Source of the DNA: Botryosphaeria dothidea
Taxonomy: Eukaryota; Ascomycota; Dothideomycetes; Botryosphaeriales; Botryosphaeriaceae
NCBI GenBank assembly: GCA_011503125.2
Contig: WWBZ02000051.1
Coordinates: 1,488,001 to 1,552,000, forward strand
DNA: 64,000 nt
Direction: 5' to 3'
Under the pieces are notes generated by a model. The model did not search any database. It saw nothing but the letters and a program-made list of their open reading frames with translations, and was not told where the DNA came from. Every line of letters starts with the position of its first letter. The stretch's first letter is position 1. This document shows, piece by piece, positions 48,570-59,865 of this stretch. Both the position numbers and the translations under genes were made by a program.

Positions 48570-50420
48570 GAAGACAATGGTGAGGAGAGATGGGAAAGTT
48601 ATGCGACTGGAAACAGCAAATGGGATTGGAGTTGACCAGACAGATGGAAGGTGAGCCTGTCCTGGTTCGTCGCCATTGGAATCATGGTCTTCATCGTGGA
48701 AGGATGACAGGAAAAGAGGAGAATATGGCTCAAGAGTAAGGCGGTACCAAACTGGTACCGTGATTACGAATTGCTGATGGATGAAAGAAGCGCAGAGGAA
48801 AAGAGAAAGGCCAATTATCTGGCTTTGCGACAAGACATCCGCGGAGGCAATATGGTCCAGACAACGAAGATGACGAGAAAATAAGCAAGAGGTGGAGACT
48901 TGGGACAATTGGAAACTTTTCGACATTTTCCATTGGAGTGCTTCACGAAGGAGTCGAGAGTACCCGCCGTTGGGGGGCTTCTGGACGGATGAAGACGCTG
49001 CAGTGCTTACGAAGATGGGCGGGGTAGTCGTGGATCGAATTGATGGTGTTGAGCGCAAACGATTTTTACAAGGGTCGCAAACCGAGCGGGGCCCCAGGTG
49101 GAGACGTAAAGGGCGTAGAGGAGCAGGTAGCAACAAATACTCGTACGTTTCCAACGGTGTCCCATCTCGTGGTCTCCACGGCGGTGGCAAAGTGGTGCAG
49201 AATTCTCCACGACCAGGCACGAAGCTGCCTCTTGCAGCGCGGACGTACGGATTTATGAGGCGAGTTAAGCCAGGGAGCCGGAGTCACGGAGCAGCGTCCT
49301 GCCGGTGGCCGCTTTCTGATATCTTTTGCGGGCCTTTCGGTGGAGCAAATGACCAAATTTGGAGCACGAGCGGTTCGCCTCGCGGCGACGATTGACTCGC
49401 ATGCGCCTCGCGCCAAAGGAACAACGTCGCGGAGCCGCAACAACGGCCCGCCGTTCATCGCTGCTTCCGGACACCGCAGACGCCGTCATACGAGTTCTGA
49501 TGTCAGGATGCACACCTGACGAGATGGTGTTTTTCTGTGGAGGTGGATAGGCCGAGGGAGGGCGAGCGGAAGCAGCAACTACTGAGGACGCGCGAGGAAG
49601 TACCTTGCAGACGGCGAGGGAGACAACAGGCTGGGTGCTTGTCAGACATTTCCTCTTGCAGCAGTTGCTCGTCGGATACAAGCGGAGATGATGGACGCGC
49701 TGCGACTGTGGCGTCCGCGGTGGAAAATGCTCCTGCGCGTGTGGCTGCTTGTTAGTGCGGAGATTTGGGGGCTCGCATCATCGAGCGGGAAGGATCTCGT
49801 TCGCAAATCTGCGAAGGATGTCTGGCAAGATTCCCGAGCTGGGAACAGTGTGTATAGGAGCACATTCCACTTCGAGTGATTACTATACGGAGCAGATGTA
49901 AGCAGCCGTCAAAGGAACGGTCCTGGGGTGGGCTGCCGAGACGCTGCGAGACAGAATGCATGGCAGCGCCGCAGTCTTTACGGCTTTGGGCCAGGCGGCG
50001 AACGGCACTTCAGGCGACCCATGACTCGACACGCGCCGCCATTGGCCAGTTGCCGCTCTAGCGGAGCTGTGGGGCATCAGCGTGGCAGATCTCCAGTAGG
50101 TACCCCGCAGCCCCCATGCCCCCTTCGAGACCTGAAGGCCTGTCAGGGCCCCGCGCCGCAGCAAGAGCCGTAGCAACGGCAAACCACCACTGCAGCTTGG
50201 CTGATTCGGGATCAAGCCTGCCCCACAATGCCGCTCTGGCCCGAGGTCGAGACACGGCTGTTCTTCCTTCGCGCCCATTATAAGAGCTCCCGCGGCGCTT
50301 TCCACAATGGCGCCGTCCTGCTATCCCATTCTAAAACCGCTCTAAAGATACCCCCAATTTCCCTTATTTGCCTACCCCTCAGACCCCTCCATCCCTCACA
50401 ACAAACCCACACCCGCAGTC
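48570..50420. other. 1.85 kb intergenic region
   Basis: Between the NTF2-like and aldehyde dehydrogenase genes, both plus-strand. It contains a small inverted repeat (CGGTACC at 48742-48748 and its inverse at 48754-48760) and, at its right end, the aldehyde dehydrogenase promoter. No gene is supported. Confidence 0.4.
50279..50388 (+). promoter_or_regulatory. Aldehyde dehydrogenase promoter: TATA box and CCCCT pair
   Basis: TATAAGAG at 50279-50286 lies about 140 bp before the ATG. Two CCCCT elements, matching the stress-response element, follow at 50375-50379 and 50384-50388, within or near the leader. Stress induction would suit an aldehyde-detoxifying enzyme, but the match is short. Confidence 0.4.
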
Positions 50421-51902
50421 ATGGCGCCTCAACTCGACTTCACCAAGTTCTACAACACCATCAATGGCAAGCTCACCACCACCGAGAAGGTGCGCCAGGG
50501 CGTCAACCCCGCCACTCTTGAGCCCCTCTACGATGTTCCCGTCGCCACCCCCAAGGACGTCGACACCGCAGTAGAAGCAGCCCAGGAGGCCTTCAAGACA
50601 TGGAAGAAGACGACGTGGGAGGAGCGCAAGAAGGCCGTCTCTGCCTTTGCCGACGCATTCATGGCCCACAAGGACGAGTTCGCCAAGTTGCTCACCAAGG
50701 AGCAGGGCAAGCCCGTAAGTACTCGTTCACCACTTTTTACCAATCAGTTGCTAACCTGCTCACAGATCCCCATGGCCTTGAACGAGATCGAGACTGCCGG
50801 CCTCTACCTTCACACCTTCGCCAACATGGAGCTCAAGGAGGAGAATGTGACTGAGGATGACGAGAAGAAGACAATCGTCCGCTACACCCCGCTCGGCGTC
50901 GTCGTGGGCATTGTGCCGTGGAACTTCCCCATCGTGCTGGCCTGCGGCAAGATCGGTCCTGCCCTCATGACCGGCAACCCCATCATCGTCAAGCCCTCGC
51001 CCTTCACTCCTTACTGCGATCTGAAGATGGTCGAGCTGGCTACCCAGTTCTTCCCTCCCGGTGTCATCCAGGCCCTCTCTGGTGACGACAACCTAGGCCC
51101 ATGGTTGACCGCCCACCCCGGTCCCGCCAAGATCTCCTTCACCGGCTCGACGGCGACGGGAAAGAGGGTGATGGAGTCGGCGTCGAAGACGCTGAAGCGC
51201 GTGACGCTGGAGCTGGGCGGCAAGGACCCGGCCATCGTGTGCGACAGCGTCGACATCGCCGCGACGGCGCCCAAGGTCGCGACCCTGGCCTTCCTCAACT
51301 CGGGCCAGATCTGCCTGGCCATCAAGCGCATCTACGTGCACGAGAAGATCTACGACGAGTTCCTCAAGGCCTGCGTCGAGTACACCAAGACGCTGGTGCT
51401 GGGCAACGGCGCCGACGCCAACACCTTCCTCGGCCCCGTCCAGAACGCCATGCAGTACGAGCGCGTCAAGGGCTTCTTCGAGGACGTGCACGCCCAGAAC
51501 ATGAAGATCGCCGTCGGCGGCAAGAACGAGCGCAGCGACGGCTACTTCATCACCCCGACCATCATCGACAACCCGACCGAGACCAGCAAGATCGTCACCG
51601 AGGAGCCCTTCGGCCCCATCGTGCCCCTGCTCAAGTGGAGCGAGGAGAGCGAAGTCGTCGACCGCGCCAACAACACCAAGATGGGTCTCGGTGCCTCCGT
51701 GTGGAGCGGCGACCTTGAGCAGGCCGAGCGCATCGCCAGGCAGCTCGATTCCGGTAGCGTGTGGATCAACACCCATTTGGAGCTCGACCCCAATGCACCC
51801 TTCGGTGGCCACAAGGAGAGTGGTCTCGGCTACGAGTGGGGTCTTGGCGGAATGAAGGCGTACTGCAACGTCCAGACCCTGTTCTTGAAGAAGAAGGTGT
51901 AA
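50421..51902 (+). CDS. Aldehyde dehydrogenase, NAD(P)-dependent
   Basis: Oxidises an aldehyde to the acid. Exons 50421-50714 and 50766-51902 (intron 50715-50765, 51 bp) give 476 aa, normal for the family. Seen: PWNFPIVLACGKIGPAL with the cofactor-binding KPSP, SFTGSTATGKRVM, the general base Glu247 in LELGGKDP, the nucleophile Cys281 in NSGQICLAIKR, and EEPFGPIVP near the C-terminus. The intron length is a multiple of three and contains no stop, so the unspliced frame is also open; the splice is preferred because family members run straight from GKP to IPMAL. The relationship is closest to AldA/succinate-semialdehyde-type fungal ALDHs. There is no targeting signal, so it is probably cytosolic. 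Confidence 0.95.
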   Translation: MAPQLDFTKFYNTINGKLTTTEKVRQGVNPATLEPLYDVPVATPKDVDTAVEAAQEAFKTWKKTTWEERKKAVSAFADAFMAHKDEFAKLLTKEQGKPVSTRSPLFTNQLLTCSQIPMALNEIETAGLYLHTFANMELKEENVTEDDEKKTIVRYTPLGVVVGIVPWNFPIVLACGKIGPALMTGNPIIVKPSPFTPYCDLKMVELATQFFPPGVIQALSGDDNLGPWLTAHPGPAKISFTGSTATGKRVMESASKTLKRVTLELGGKDPAIVCDSVDIAATAPKVATLAFLNSGQICLAIKRIYVHEKIYDEFLKACVEYTKTLVLGNGADANTFLGPVQNAMQYERVKGFFEDVHAQNMKIAVGGKNERSDGYFITPTIIDNPTETSKIVTEEPFGPIVPLLKWSEESEVVDRANNTKMGLGASVWSGDLEQAERIARQLDSGSVWINTHLELDPNAPFGGHKESGLGYEWGLGGMKAYCNVQTLFLKKKV

Positions 51903-52553
51903 ACTTTCAGATTATGAAAAAGGTAAATTTGGAAAGCGAAGGTGTTGGAAGCGTATTAGAGCGGTGAATGGGTCGATGGACTTTCGCTATGTATAGCATT
52001 TCATGACTACAAAGTGATGAACTGAATGAGTACTTTCATGACAACCCTGTGCCAATACATCTTGCTTGTGTTACCATCAGACTTTGTGACTAACTGAGGA
52101 GTGGTGGTAATACTCATCACTAATACATTACCAAGCAGAAGACGTTTATCAGCACCGTCAGCTGATGTGGCAACTGACGCATTTTTTGCTCATACGAGTA
52201 GAATAGAGCATGAAGGAATAGCCACGCAAATTACTAAGAGTACCCCGAACTTTGCAATTATATGAACCCATGCAATTACTTAATTGCTCATGCTCCTATC
52301 TACGATAATATGGTGATCTAAAAGAAACTCGCTATTCCGAAAGAGTACAAGAATAACCAAGCATTTAGTCGAAGCCTCAGCCAAGAAGTGGTAAGATCTC
52401 GGTACAGAAACGGCAGGTGAGCACGCATTGAGAGGACTCGAAGCAAACCGTCAACCTACAGCCAAGCATCATCGACCCTATCGAATTCTGTGGGAACTGA
52501 GATTTCTGATACAGGAATTCTACACAGTACTAATCATACAAATACACACGCAT
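51903..52553. other. Convergent intergenic region, nothing seen
   Basis: 651 bp, more AT-rich than its neighbours, between the 3' ends of the aldehyde dehydrogenase (+) and mitochondrial PheRS (-). Probably both 3' UTRs and terminators; no distinct signal identified. Confidence 0.45.
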
Positions 52554-54477
52554 CTACCTCAGCTCCACTCCAAACCTGTCCACCAGCCTGCTCTGCACCT
52601 TCTTGTGCAGCTCATTCGCCTCTTCACCCGTAAGTGTGCGCTCCAGGCTCCTATACACGATGCGGAAGCACCAGCTCTTCCGCATCTTCTTCGGATGCAC
52701 AAACTCATCGATCATCTTCACATCCTCGACGACGTCGCCGGCGACCTCGCGCACCGTCTCCATGACGTCGTTCTCATGCATGTGCGGCTCCTCGCCCTGC
52801 TGGGGCGCGACCAGTCCACCCGCGGCGCTCGGCGCCGAATCCTTCTTCGACCCGGCAACCTTCCCAGGCAACCAGAACGCCACGTCACGAGGCGTGGCCG
52901 GATACTTCGAGAACGGCTGGAAGCGGCCGATACCCCAGTCCCTTAGCCCTGTCTTCTTGTCGACAGCGCCCTCGACGGGCTGCTTGAACTGGCGGAGGAA
53001 GCGGGGGTCCTTGCTCCAGAAGAGGCGAATGTCCGGGATTGAGTAGAGCAGCATGGCAATTCGCTCGATACCGACGCCGAAGGCCCAGCCGACACGGTCG
53101 GGCACGCCGGCGTTGTGCAGGATGGGTTGTTGGACCACGCCACAGCCGAGCACCTCGAGCCAGTCGTCGCGCCAGAAGACCTCGAGCTCCCAGCTGGGGG
53201 ATGTGAAGGGGAAGTAGGCCTCGACCCAGCGGACGCACAGCGGTTCTTCGGCCTCGGCAGCCAGGGTGGCGGCCGTCGAGGAGGAGGTCGCGGCCGCAGC
53301 CGCGGCTTTGCGGGCTTGGGCGAAGATCTCGACGACGACGTTCTCGAGGCTGCGCTTGAGGTGCATGGCGACAGCCTCGACGACAGCGGCATCGTGGCCC
53401 TGCTGCAGAGGGTTGCGCTCCGGGTGTGTCGTCGGGTTGGGGTCTTCGACCTTGATGTCGTGCTTGGGGAGCTTCTCGATATCGGCCCAGATGCGGTCTG
53501 CCAGGCTGGCGTGTCCATCCAACTCGTTGCGGTCCCAGGTCATGGCACCTTCCATCTGGTGGAAGACGGGATAGTGGCTGCGGTCGACTGCATCGCGGCG
53601 GTAGACGTCGGCGGAGATCAGGTATCCAGGAGAAGTGTTGGCGCGGAAGGTGTCGGCTTGGTGGGCGGAGGTGTGAGTGCGCAGAACCGTGTTTTTGTTG
53701 ATATAGTATGTATCACTGCGATTACGGCCCGGGTGCTCGGCCGGGAACTCGAGAGAGTCGAAGTTCTGGTGCACACTGACGATAGGAAAGAGATCATTAT
53801 GGAATTGGTAGCCCGGGAAGCGAGATTCGATGAGCTGGCGAGTGATGGAGATGGGATGATCAGGTTGGAGATGTAGTCGTCTAGGTATAGCATCAAGGAT
53901 GCTTTGGGGCGTGTTCATCCATTCATCGGTCTCATACGTGTGGCCTTCTACGGTTATGGTCTTCGGAGTCTGACCTGATGGAGTGTCAGAACCACAGGTT
54001 CAGGGTCACACGCCCGAAGAGATGAAGCAGATGGAGAGATTATGTTGAGTAAAATATGGCCATATACGTCGGATCAAAGTGCTTAGGCGCATTTGGTTGC
54101 AGTGAGATATCCCATGTAGCTGGAAAAGGCTCGTACCACATAAAATGAAGAAATGCGATTTTCAGATCAGGGAACACCGGTATGATGATTTGAGGACGGC
54201 TATACCAGCAGAAAATGCAATTGAAGAAACAAACAAGAGACCAAATTGGGAGACCAAGGCAGGATTGAAACGAAACGAAACGAAACGAAAACAAACAACA
54301 GAGCTAGAGGAAAGACTGCCGCGCGAGGACTCAGGATGGAGAGAAATCAGACATACCAGCAGCAGAAGAAGACCATCGGGATGCCGAGAAGCCGAGACGG
54401 ACTCGAATACTTAGTAGAGCGGGCCTGGCGGATGCAATTGGCGTCGCCAGCTGATGCAGAGCGACGGGCAACCTCAT
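52554..54477 (-). CDS. MSF1: Mitochondrial phenylalanyl-tRNA synthetase
   Basis: Monomeric PheRS that charges mitochondrial tRNA-Phe. Exon 1 (54477-54357) encodes a typical mitochondrial presequence, MRLPVALHQLATPIASARP, rich in Arg/Ser/Ala and without acidic residues. Exon 2 (53974-52554) carries the enzyme; together 513 aa. The intron (53975-54356, 382 bp) is long for this genome and contains a GAAAC pentamer repeat. Seen: LTRQLIES-like start (SITRQLIESRFPGY), TYYINKNTVLRTHTSAHQ, PVFHQMEGAM (motif 2 region), GWAFGVGIERIAMLLYSIPDIRLFWSKD (motif 3), and the C-terminal anticodon-binding fold ending RLVDRFGVELR. An Ala-rich insertion (AAAAAATSSSTAAT) interrupts the catalytic domain. Exon 2 is certain, the first exon likely. 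Confidence 0.9.
54266..54290 (+). repeat. GAAAC pentanucleotide repeat inside the MSF1 intron
   Basis: About five tandem GAAAC units on the plus strand, within the 382-bp intron of the mitochondrial PheRS gene. A simple repeat likely to vary in length between strains. Confidence 0.65.
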
Positions 54478-54824
54478 CGTGGGATGAGTTTTGGGAACGG
54501 AGACAGCCGAGTCGGGTGTTGAAGATCGGCCGCAGTCGGGCTTGTTGCGCGGCTTAGTGTGGGATGACAGGGGGCGGCGGCCAAAACAAAAGCCGTCGAA
54601 AAAAAGCCTTGGCTGACGATTGGCTCGGCCTCTTTGCGACCACGGCGTCAGCGGACCCCCATTGTTGTCTTCACTTTCGCCCGCGCGGACCCTTTCTGCC
54701 CTCTCCGCATTTGTTCCGCCGCGCTTCGCCTATTTATTATATCCCCTCTCCACAAGCACCTCGGCGTCCGTTGTCGAGGCTCGGGATGCTGTTGTAAAGG
54801 CAGAGAAATTCGCGACCGCCAACA
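54478..54824. promoter_or_regulatory. Divergent promoter region, MSF1 / DIC1
   Basis: 347 bp between divergent start codons of two nuclear genes for mitochondrial proteins, so shared control is plausible. A TATTTATTATAT stretch at about 54730-54741 lies some 90 bp before the DIC1 ATG and could be its TATA region. Confidence 0.4.
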
Positions 54825-56143
54825 ATGTCAGCGACGACCACAACCACGACTTCGCCCGCCGCCGCAAAGGCTCTCGAGACGCGGAAGAGCAAGGACATCC
54901 AGAAGGCTCCAATCCGCTATCCCTTCTGGTTTGGTGGTTCTGCGAGCTCGTTTGCCGCTGGCGTTACGCATCCGCTAGATTTGAGTGAGTTCTGCGATAC
55001 CGGAGCCGGCGGATGACTGGTTATGCGGCATGCTAACTGCGCGACACCAACAGTCAAGGTATGACGACAGCAACACTGCCGAGCCCATTGCAAGCCCGGA
55101 TCAACGAGCAACGCTCACAGACAACGTGAAGGTTCGTCTCCAGACGCAGCCCCATGATGGTGCTCGGAAGAACATGCTGCAGATGTTCGTCCACGTCGCG
55201 AAGCATGACGGCGTGACCGGTCTTTACCGCGGAGTACGTTACCCACTTCCCGGAGAATTGGCTTGGGAATAAGAGCAAAGCAAGATCCAGGGAGCTATAT
55301 GAGCCGGTCACGAAATCGGTTTGTTGTCGCCATGCCGGTGACAAGCACCAGGAGACTTCCAGGCCTCTTCTCAGACCAGAGCAAGCGCAATCCCTTAGGC
55401 CTCCCAGTCGTTCTCCGGGTCGCCCAGTTTACAGAACCTGATTTGACTAACCTATGGTATAGCTTTCTGCCTCTCTCCTCCGCCAGATGACCTACAGCAC
55501 AACCCGCTTCGGTGTGTATGAGCAGCTTAAGACCTCTATGACTACGCCCACGTCCAGACCCTCAATGCCTACCCTGATTGCTCTGTCCTCTGCCTCAGGC
55601 TTCCTTGGTGGTATTGTTGGCAACCCGGCCGATGTCCTTAACGTGCGCATGCAGCACGACGCCGCTCTGCCACCTGCAGACCGCCGTAACTACAAGAACG
55701 CCATCGACGGCTTGATCCGGATGACGCGGGAGGAGGGTGCAAAGAACCTGTTCCGCGGAGTGTGGCCAAACAGCATGCGCGCGGTGTTGATGACTGCTTC
55801 TCAGCTGGCATCATACGACGGCTTCAAGCGCACCATTCTGCAATACACCCCGCTGCAGGACGGCCTGGCAACGCACTTTTCGGCCAGTTTTGCGGCCGGC
55901 TTCGTCGCCACGACCGTCTGCTCTCCAGTTGATGTGATCAAGACCCGCGTTATGAGCGCACACGGTGAGAGCAAGAGCCTGGCGAAGTTGCTTGTCGACA
56001 TCAACCGCCTCGAGGGTTTCGGTTGGATGTTCCGCGGCTGGGTCCCCAGCTTCATCCGCCTTGGACCGCACACTATCGCCACGTTCCTGTTCTTGGAGCA
56101 GCACAAGAAGTTTTACCGGAAGTGGAAGGATATTGACTTGTAG
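54825..56143 (+). CDS. DIC1: Mitochondrial dicarboxylate carrier (SLC25 family)
   Basis: Inner-membrane carrier exchanging malate or succinate for phosphate. Model: exons 54825-54984, 55054-55058 (five bases, TCAAG), 55132-55233 and 55463-56143; introns 69, 73 and 229 bp; 315 aa. The microexon completes the invariant first carrier signature HPLDLIKVRLQT: exon 1 ends inside the Ile codon and exon 3 begins with VRLQT. Intron 1 has a textbook branch site (CTAAC) before its AG. The other signatures are NPADVLNVRM and SPVDVIKTRV, giving the three-fold repeat with six membrane helices. The end is GPHTIATFLFLEQHKKFY. Carrier and DIC subfamily are secure; the microexon is inferred from protein continuity. 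Confidence 0.92.
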
Positions 56144-57166
56144 GATATATGACTTGAAACGACTTCGCTACTTCTTGCTATCGTTGTAATCGGGCGTAGA
56201 TCTATCGGGTACCAGAGCGAGCGAGCAATCGTTGGAGGTCGATAAGCGAATCTTTGACTATTCGGCGGGGGCCAGCGGAGTTTGTACTATTTGATTCACT
56301 TGTGTATAGGGTCCTTTTCCTACATCTTTCCTTGGCAAGCATTCTGCAAGCATTTGCACGGCGTTCGGGTCCCCGTTTGAATAGACAGTAGATGCCTCGT
56401 TGGCTTACTTGAAATAGATGATCGTGGAAGGCCACAAAATTTCCAATATACCTCCATGGTGGCGGTGGATTTGAGTTGTCCGGATAATGGCGTCGCTGGT
56501 CTTTTTTCGACTCCGCATGCTCATCATGAGACTGAAAGAAGTAAATAGGACGACGCCGGACCAAGCTCCGCAATGAGGTTTCCGAGCAAGATACTGCGCG
56601 TTTCGAGAAAACTATGGCGCTCACAGGTACTTGTCACATGCGCCATTCATTTCGATGTTCTAGAGCAGGACCCCGCAATCTACCCTGCGTCTCAAGGTCA
56701 AACAGGGTCTCAGCGATTTTTGCCGTGTAGAATACTTGCTTTGCAATGAAAGATAAGAGGACGCAGGACATTCTTCTTCAGAGATCTTGTCGGACAGAGT
56801 GATCGCTTTCCCACGTGTTATTTCTTTTTTTTCTTTTCACGGCAATAAGAGTAGCACATGAACAAGGATGATTAGGAGTGATGCGAAGTGCCACTTCATA
56901 TTGTACAGAGCTTTGAAAGAGCCATCCCTGAGAGGAAAATCTTTCAAGCCTAATACGAGAGAAAAAAAGACCGGAACGCCAACGCTATGCAACCGAGAGA
57001 CAAACCCGACCAATACCGTGCGCGCAGCCTTCCCGATGTGCCTTCATGATCCTACCCCAAGCCTCTCATATCGACAGATCGAGAAAATAGACATACAACG
57101 CCGAGAATCCAATTCCTGATTCATTCCGAGAGAGGGGAGGGCGATGCGGATGACGCAGGGAAAGTT
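56144..57166. other. Convergent intergenic region, nothing seen
   Basis: 1023 bp between the 3' ends of DIC1 (+) and the small membrane protein (-). An A/T-run at 56820-56838 is the only notable composition feature. No gene supported. Confidence 0.4.
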
Positions 57167-57702
57167 TTACAGCCTAACGATGACATCCATGCAAGGCACC
57201 TTCCACTCTTTCCGGGCAAAGAGGCCCTTACCCCACTCCGTCGACGTGTTGATATTAGCCGCCGCCTCTGGTGCTCCTCTCTTGCGCTTAATCCCGTCCA
57301 TAGCCGCCGACACGAGTGCGCCCGCCGTATTATTCACCGTCGACGCCAGCAGCGATATCGTTTCCACAGCTATGTCCGCGACCAGTGACGAGTTCGACGG
57401 CGGAACGTAGGTATCATTTAAAGAGGACGAGGAGCTTTCGGGGTGGTAGCGAGAGTTTGGCTCAAACCAGCTGGTGTTGAAGTCGAAGAGGGCGATGACA
57501 AGGATGGCTAGCAGGAGACTGCAGTACACACACGGCCGGTTGAGGAAGTAGGTGGCGGAGATGAAGAGGACGAGGTATACAGGGGAGGCGTTGGTGCTGT
57601 GTGCGCGGGAAGTTTAGCACTGCGAGAATTTCTTGTGCGAGGAGAGCGGGCGGTGGCTCACAGAAAGAAGAGTATGGGTATCCAGCTCCGCAGACAGAAC
57701 AT
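57167..57702 (-). CDS. Small membrane protein, 156 aa, unknown function
   Basis: Two exons (57702-57662 and 57596-57167) joined by a 65-bp GT-AG intron. Seen: an N-terminal hydrophobic region with two or three membrane-spanning stretches (SWIPILFFL, SPVYLVLFISATYFL, CSLLLAILVIALF) separated by NRPCVYC, then a soluble tail with an acidic/Ser-rich linker, an amphipathic helix (SSLVADIAVETISLLASTVNN), a basic patch KRKRG, and the end CMDVIVRL. I do not recognise the family. The phase-correct intron that joins two hydrophobic segments is the main support. Probably an endomembrane protein. Confidence 0.6.
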
Positions 57703-58445
57703 TGCGAGATTAGATAGCGCGGAACCGGCTCATGAAAATGCTTTGGCGGGGAAGGAGGAGCTAGGACGAAAGTGAGGTCCTCAAAGTGTTGCGCCGGCTG
57801 AGCGGTTGTGAAGGTGGAAGATGTCCGTGGAGGTGGTGTGGGGGAGGGCGCGAGGGCGGAGGTGCGCCTGAGAGCTGGTGAGCAAGAGAGAGAGAGAGAG
57901 GGAGGCGGAGGGCTGATGCGCTGGAGCGGCGGCGAGCCGGCAGCCAGGGTCGCAGGCGCTGCTGATGCAACGAAGGCTTGGCGCCCTTCGACGGGGTTCA
58001 TCGCTGACAATCGCTGCTAGCAGAAGCAACACCGCCACCGATTTCAAGCATGTGCCGACGAGCTCATCCACTCGGGCCCGTCAGATAAGTTTCGGCATGC
58101 ACGCAGTAATGCACCATCCAGACCGCCCAATGCATGCCCGCCGTTGTCGCACTACCCTTCCAGTTCGGGCTACACAAACACCGACGAGAAGCACTTTTCG
58201 AAATCATTTCAGTCTATTCAGCGTAAGGTTGCAACAAAATTGAACTGGTTGACAGGTTCATCTATGTACGAAATTCCAGAAAGAGGGCCTGCATCCGAGC
58301 AAAAGACCCTGAAATGGTAATTGATGAACAGCGACGTCTTTCCTCTGCATGCCATTGTTGAGAGGCTGCATTTCAGTAAGGAGTCAAAGAAACGATAATG
58401 AGCAGTCTAATGACCAATGGATGAAAAGTGATCCGTCCGGAGCTT
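57703..58445. other. Intergenic region with a GA dinucleotide run
   Basis: 743 bp upstream of the small membrane protein and downstream of the HD-domain gene. A GA repeat lies at about 57884-57900, and this purine strand is the pyrimidine strand in the direction of the membrane-protein gene, as in many fungal promoters. No gene supported. Confidence 0.4.
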
Positions 58446-59305
58446 TTACGCAGCAGCGAAACTGCGCTCCTCCTCCCACCACGACCTGAAAACTTTCAGC
58501 CTTTCCGTTCTCTCTTTGGCGAGTTTCCTTCCAGTTGCGGTCTATAGGCTGTCAGCACTAAAAGAAAAGACACATTGCCATGCGAATTCTTGCCTTCATC
58601 ATGGCTTCCAATCTCTCCAATTTTACTTCGAAATGGTCGACTGCCCCTTGCATTCCTCTGTTCGCTTTCGCGGCGCCGAACGTGAAGCATCTGCCGACGC
58701 CAATTGCGCCGATTGCATCAAGCCTGTCCGCATCCTGGACGATACCAAGCTCTGGATGCTCTAACAGCACTTCTCGGACCTTCATAGGGTCTTTGATCTC
58801 GTTGGTGTAGGATACGTTCTTTGCGATTGTATGCACCTTGGATGCCAATGCAGCAGATGCTCCGCGTTCTAGCAAGACAGTCATGATCTGCTTCTCCGAG
58901 TCCTCGCCGGGTTGGAGATACTTGTGGTCACCGACATCATGGAGAAGGCTAACACGTAGTGGAAGTTAGCAAGCATTTCGCAATCATCTGTATTAGGATA
59001 CCTGTGTTTCCCGTGCAGTTCAACTCAACCTTACAAACTACGGTTCTGGGTGTGCGATAAGTGGGGCCCTGGACTTACGCGGCCAGGTAGACAGCCGTCT
59101 CGTCTATATCTTCCGGATCATCTTCCTGTGTTTCGGCGAGGATGTACTTCGCCAACCCAAGCACACGACGAATGTGATCGAAATCGTGGCTGCCATCATA
59201 TCGAGACATGTACTTTTCCACATACATCCTGACGGATTCAACAAGGGCCTTGCTCTCGTGGAGCGGCGCCTTTAGACAAACTGTACTCTTGGTTTGGTCT
59301 GCCAT
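58446..59305 (-). CDS. HD-domain metal-dependent phosphohydrolase-like protein, 225 aa
   Basis: HD-superfamily protein of the YedJ-like type found in bacteria and fungi; substrate unknown, probably a nucleotide. Exons 59305-59079, 58948-58594 and 58541-58446; introns 130 and 52 bp. Seen: HDFDHIRRVLGLA (first His ligands), LLHDVGDHKY (the HD pair), a conserved helix with RGASAALASKVHTIAKNVSY, and the distal Asp in QDADRLDAIGAIGVGRCFTFG. The end is ERTERLKVFRSWWEEE, usual in this group. The second intron (58542-58593) begins with GC rather than GT: only AAG|GCAAGA joined to ACCGCAACT keeps MMK continuous with TATGRKLAKER. It is divergent from PEX16 with 560 bp between the starts. Confidence 0.88.
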
Positions 59306-59865
59306 TGCTCGTGGGTGCTAATAGGATTGGCGTTGGGTCTCGAGAAGAAGTGGTGAGAGACTAAGCTGCTACAATCCTCAGAGACTTTTTATCGTGCTTC
59401 GAATGCATTTGTTTTGGCACGCTAGCAGTTGCTGCCTGAATACGGTGTACGACTACAGTGCATGATGCGGTGTCAGCGCTCAGAATGGAAGTTCGGTAAC
59501 GAGCCGGTATTGTATATGCGTGGTTAGCTCAAAATCTACGGAGACGGCGCGATTATAGACACTGTGGGGTGCTTGAAGCGCTGAGTTGCTTGTAACGGGG
59601 ATGAAAAAGGAATTTCTTACCGAATTGACTGAGTTGGGGCGCAGTGAAGGAGTTAGACGCGCAGGTAGGCGCGTCGACGCGCTGTCACGAGGAGCCTCCG
59701 CGGCGTTCAGGGACCAAGAACCTCGGCCCACGGCGTCATCAACATCACCGAGTCTCGGTGGCTTGCGGAGGACTTAGCAGCAGTACTTCCGACTGCGACG
59801 ACGCAACCACTTCATTCCTTCGACTCTTTCATTCTCTTTCGGTCTCTTCTCCACATTTCCATGTG
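59306..59865. promoter_or_regulatory. Divergent region, HD-domain gene / PEX16
   Basis: 560 bp holding both promoters. The final 60 bp before the PEX16 ATG are pyrimidine-rich (CTCTTTC-like), as is common near fungal transcription starts. No specific site identified. Confidence 0.4.

Noticed and set aside
48742..48760. CGGTACC...GGTACCG inverted repeat as an operator
   Set aside because: Seven-base arms made of a self-palindromic core occur by chance and no gene is positioned to use it.
52428..52946. 172-codon plus-strand ORF
   Set aside because: Antisense shadow of the PheRS C-terminal region.
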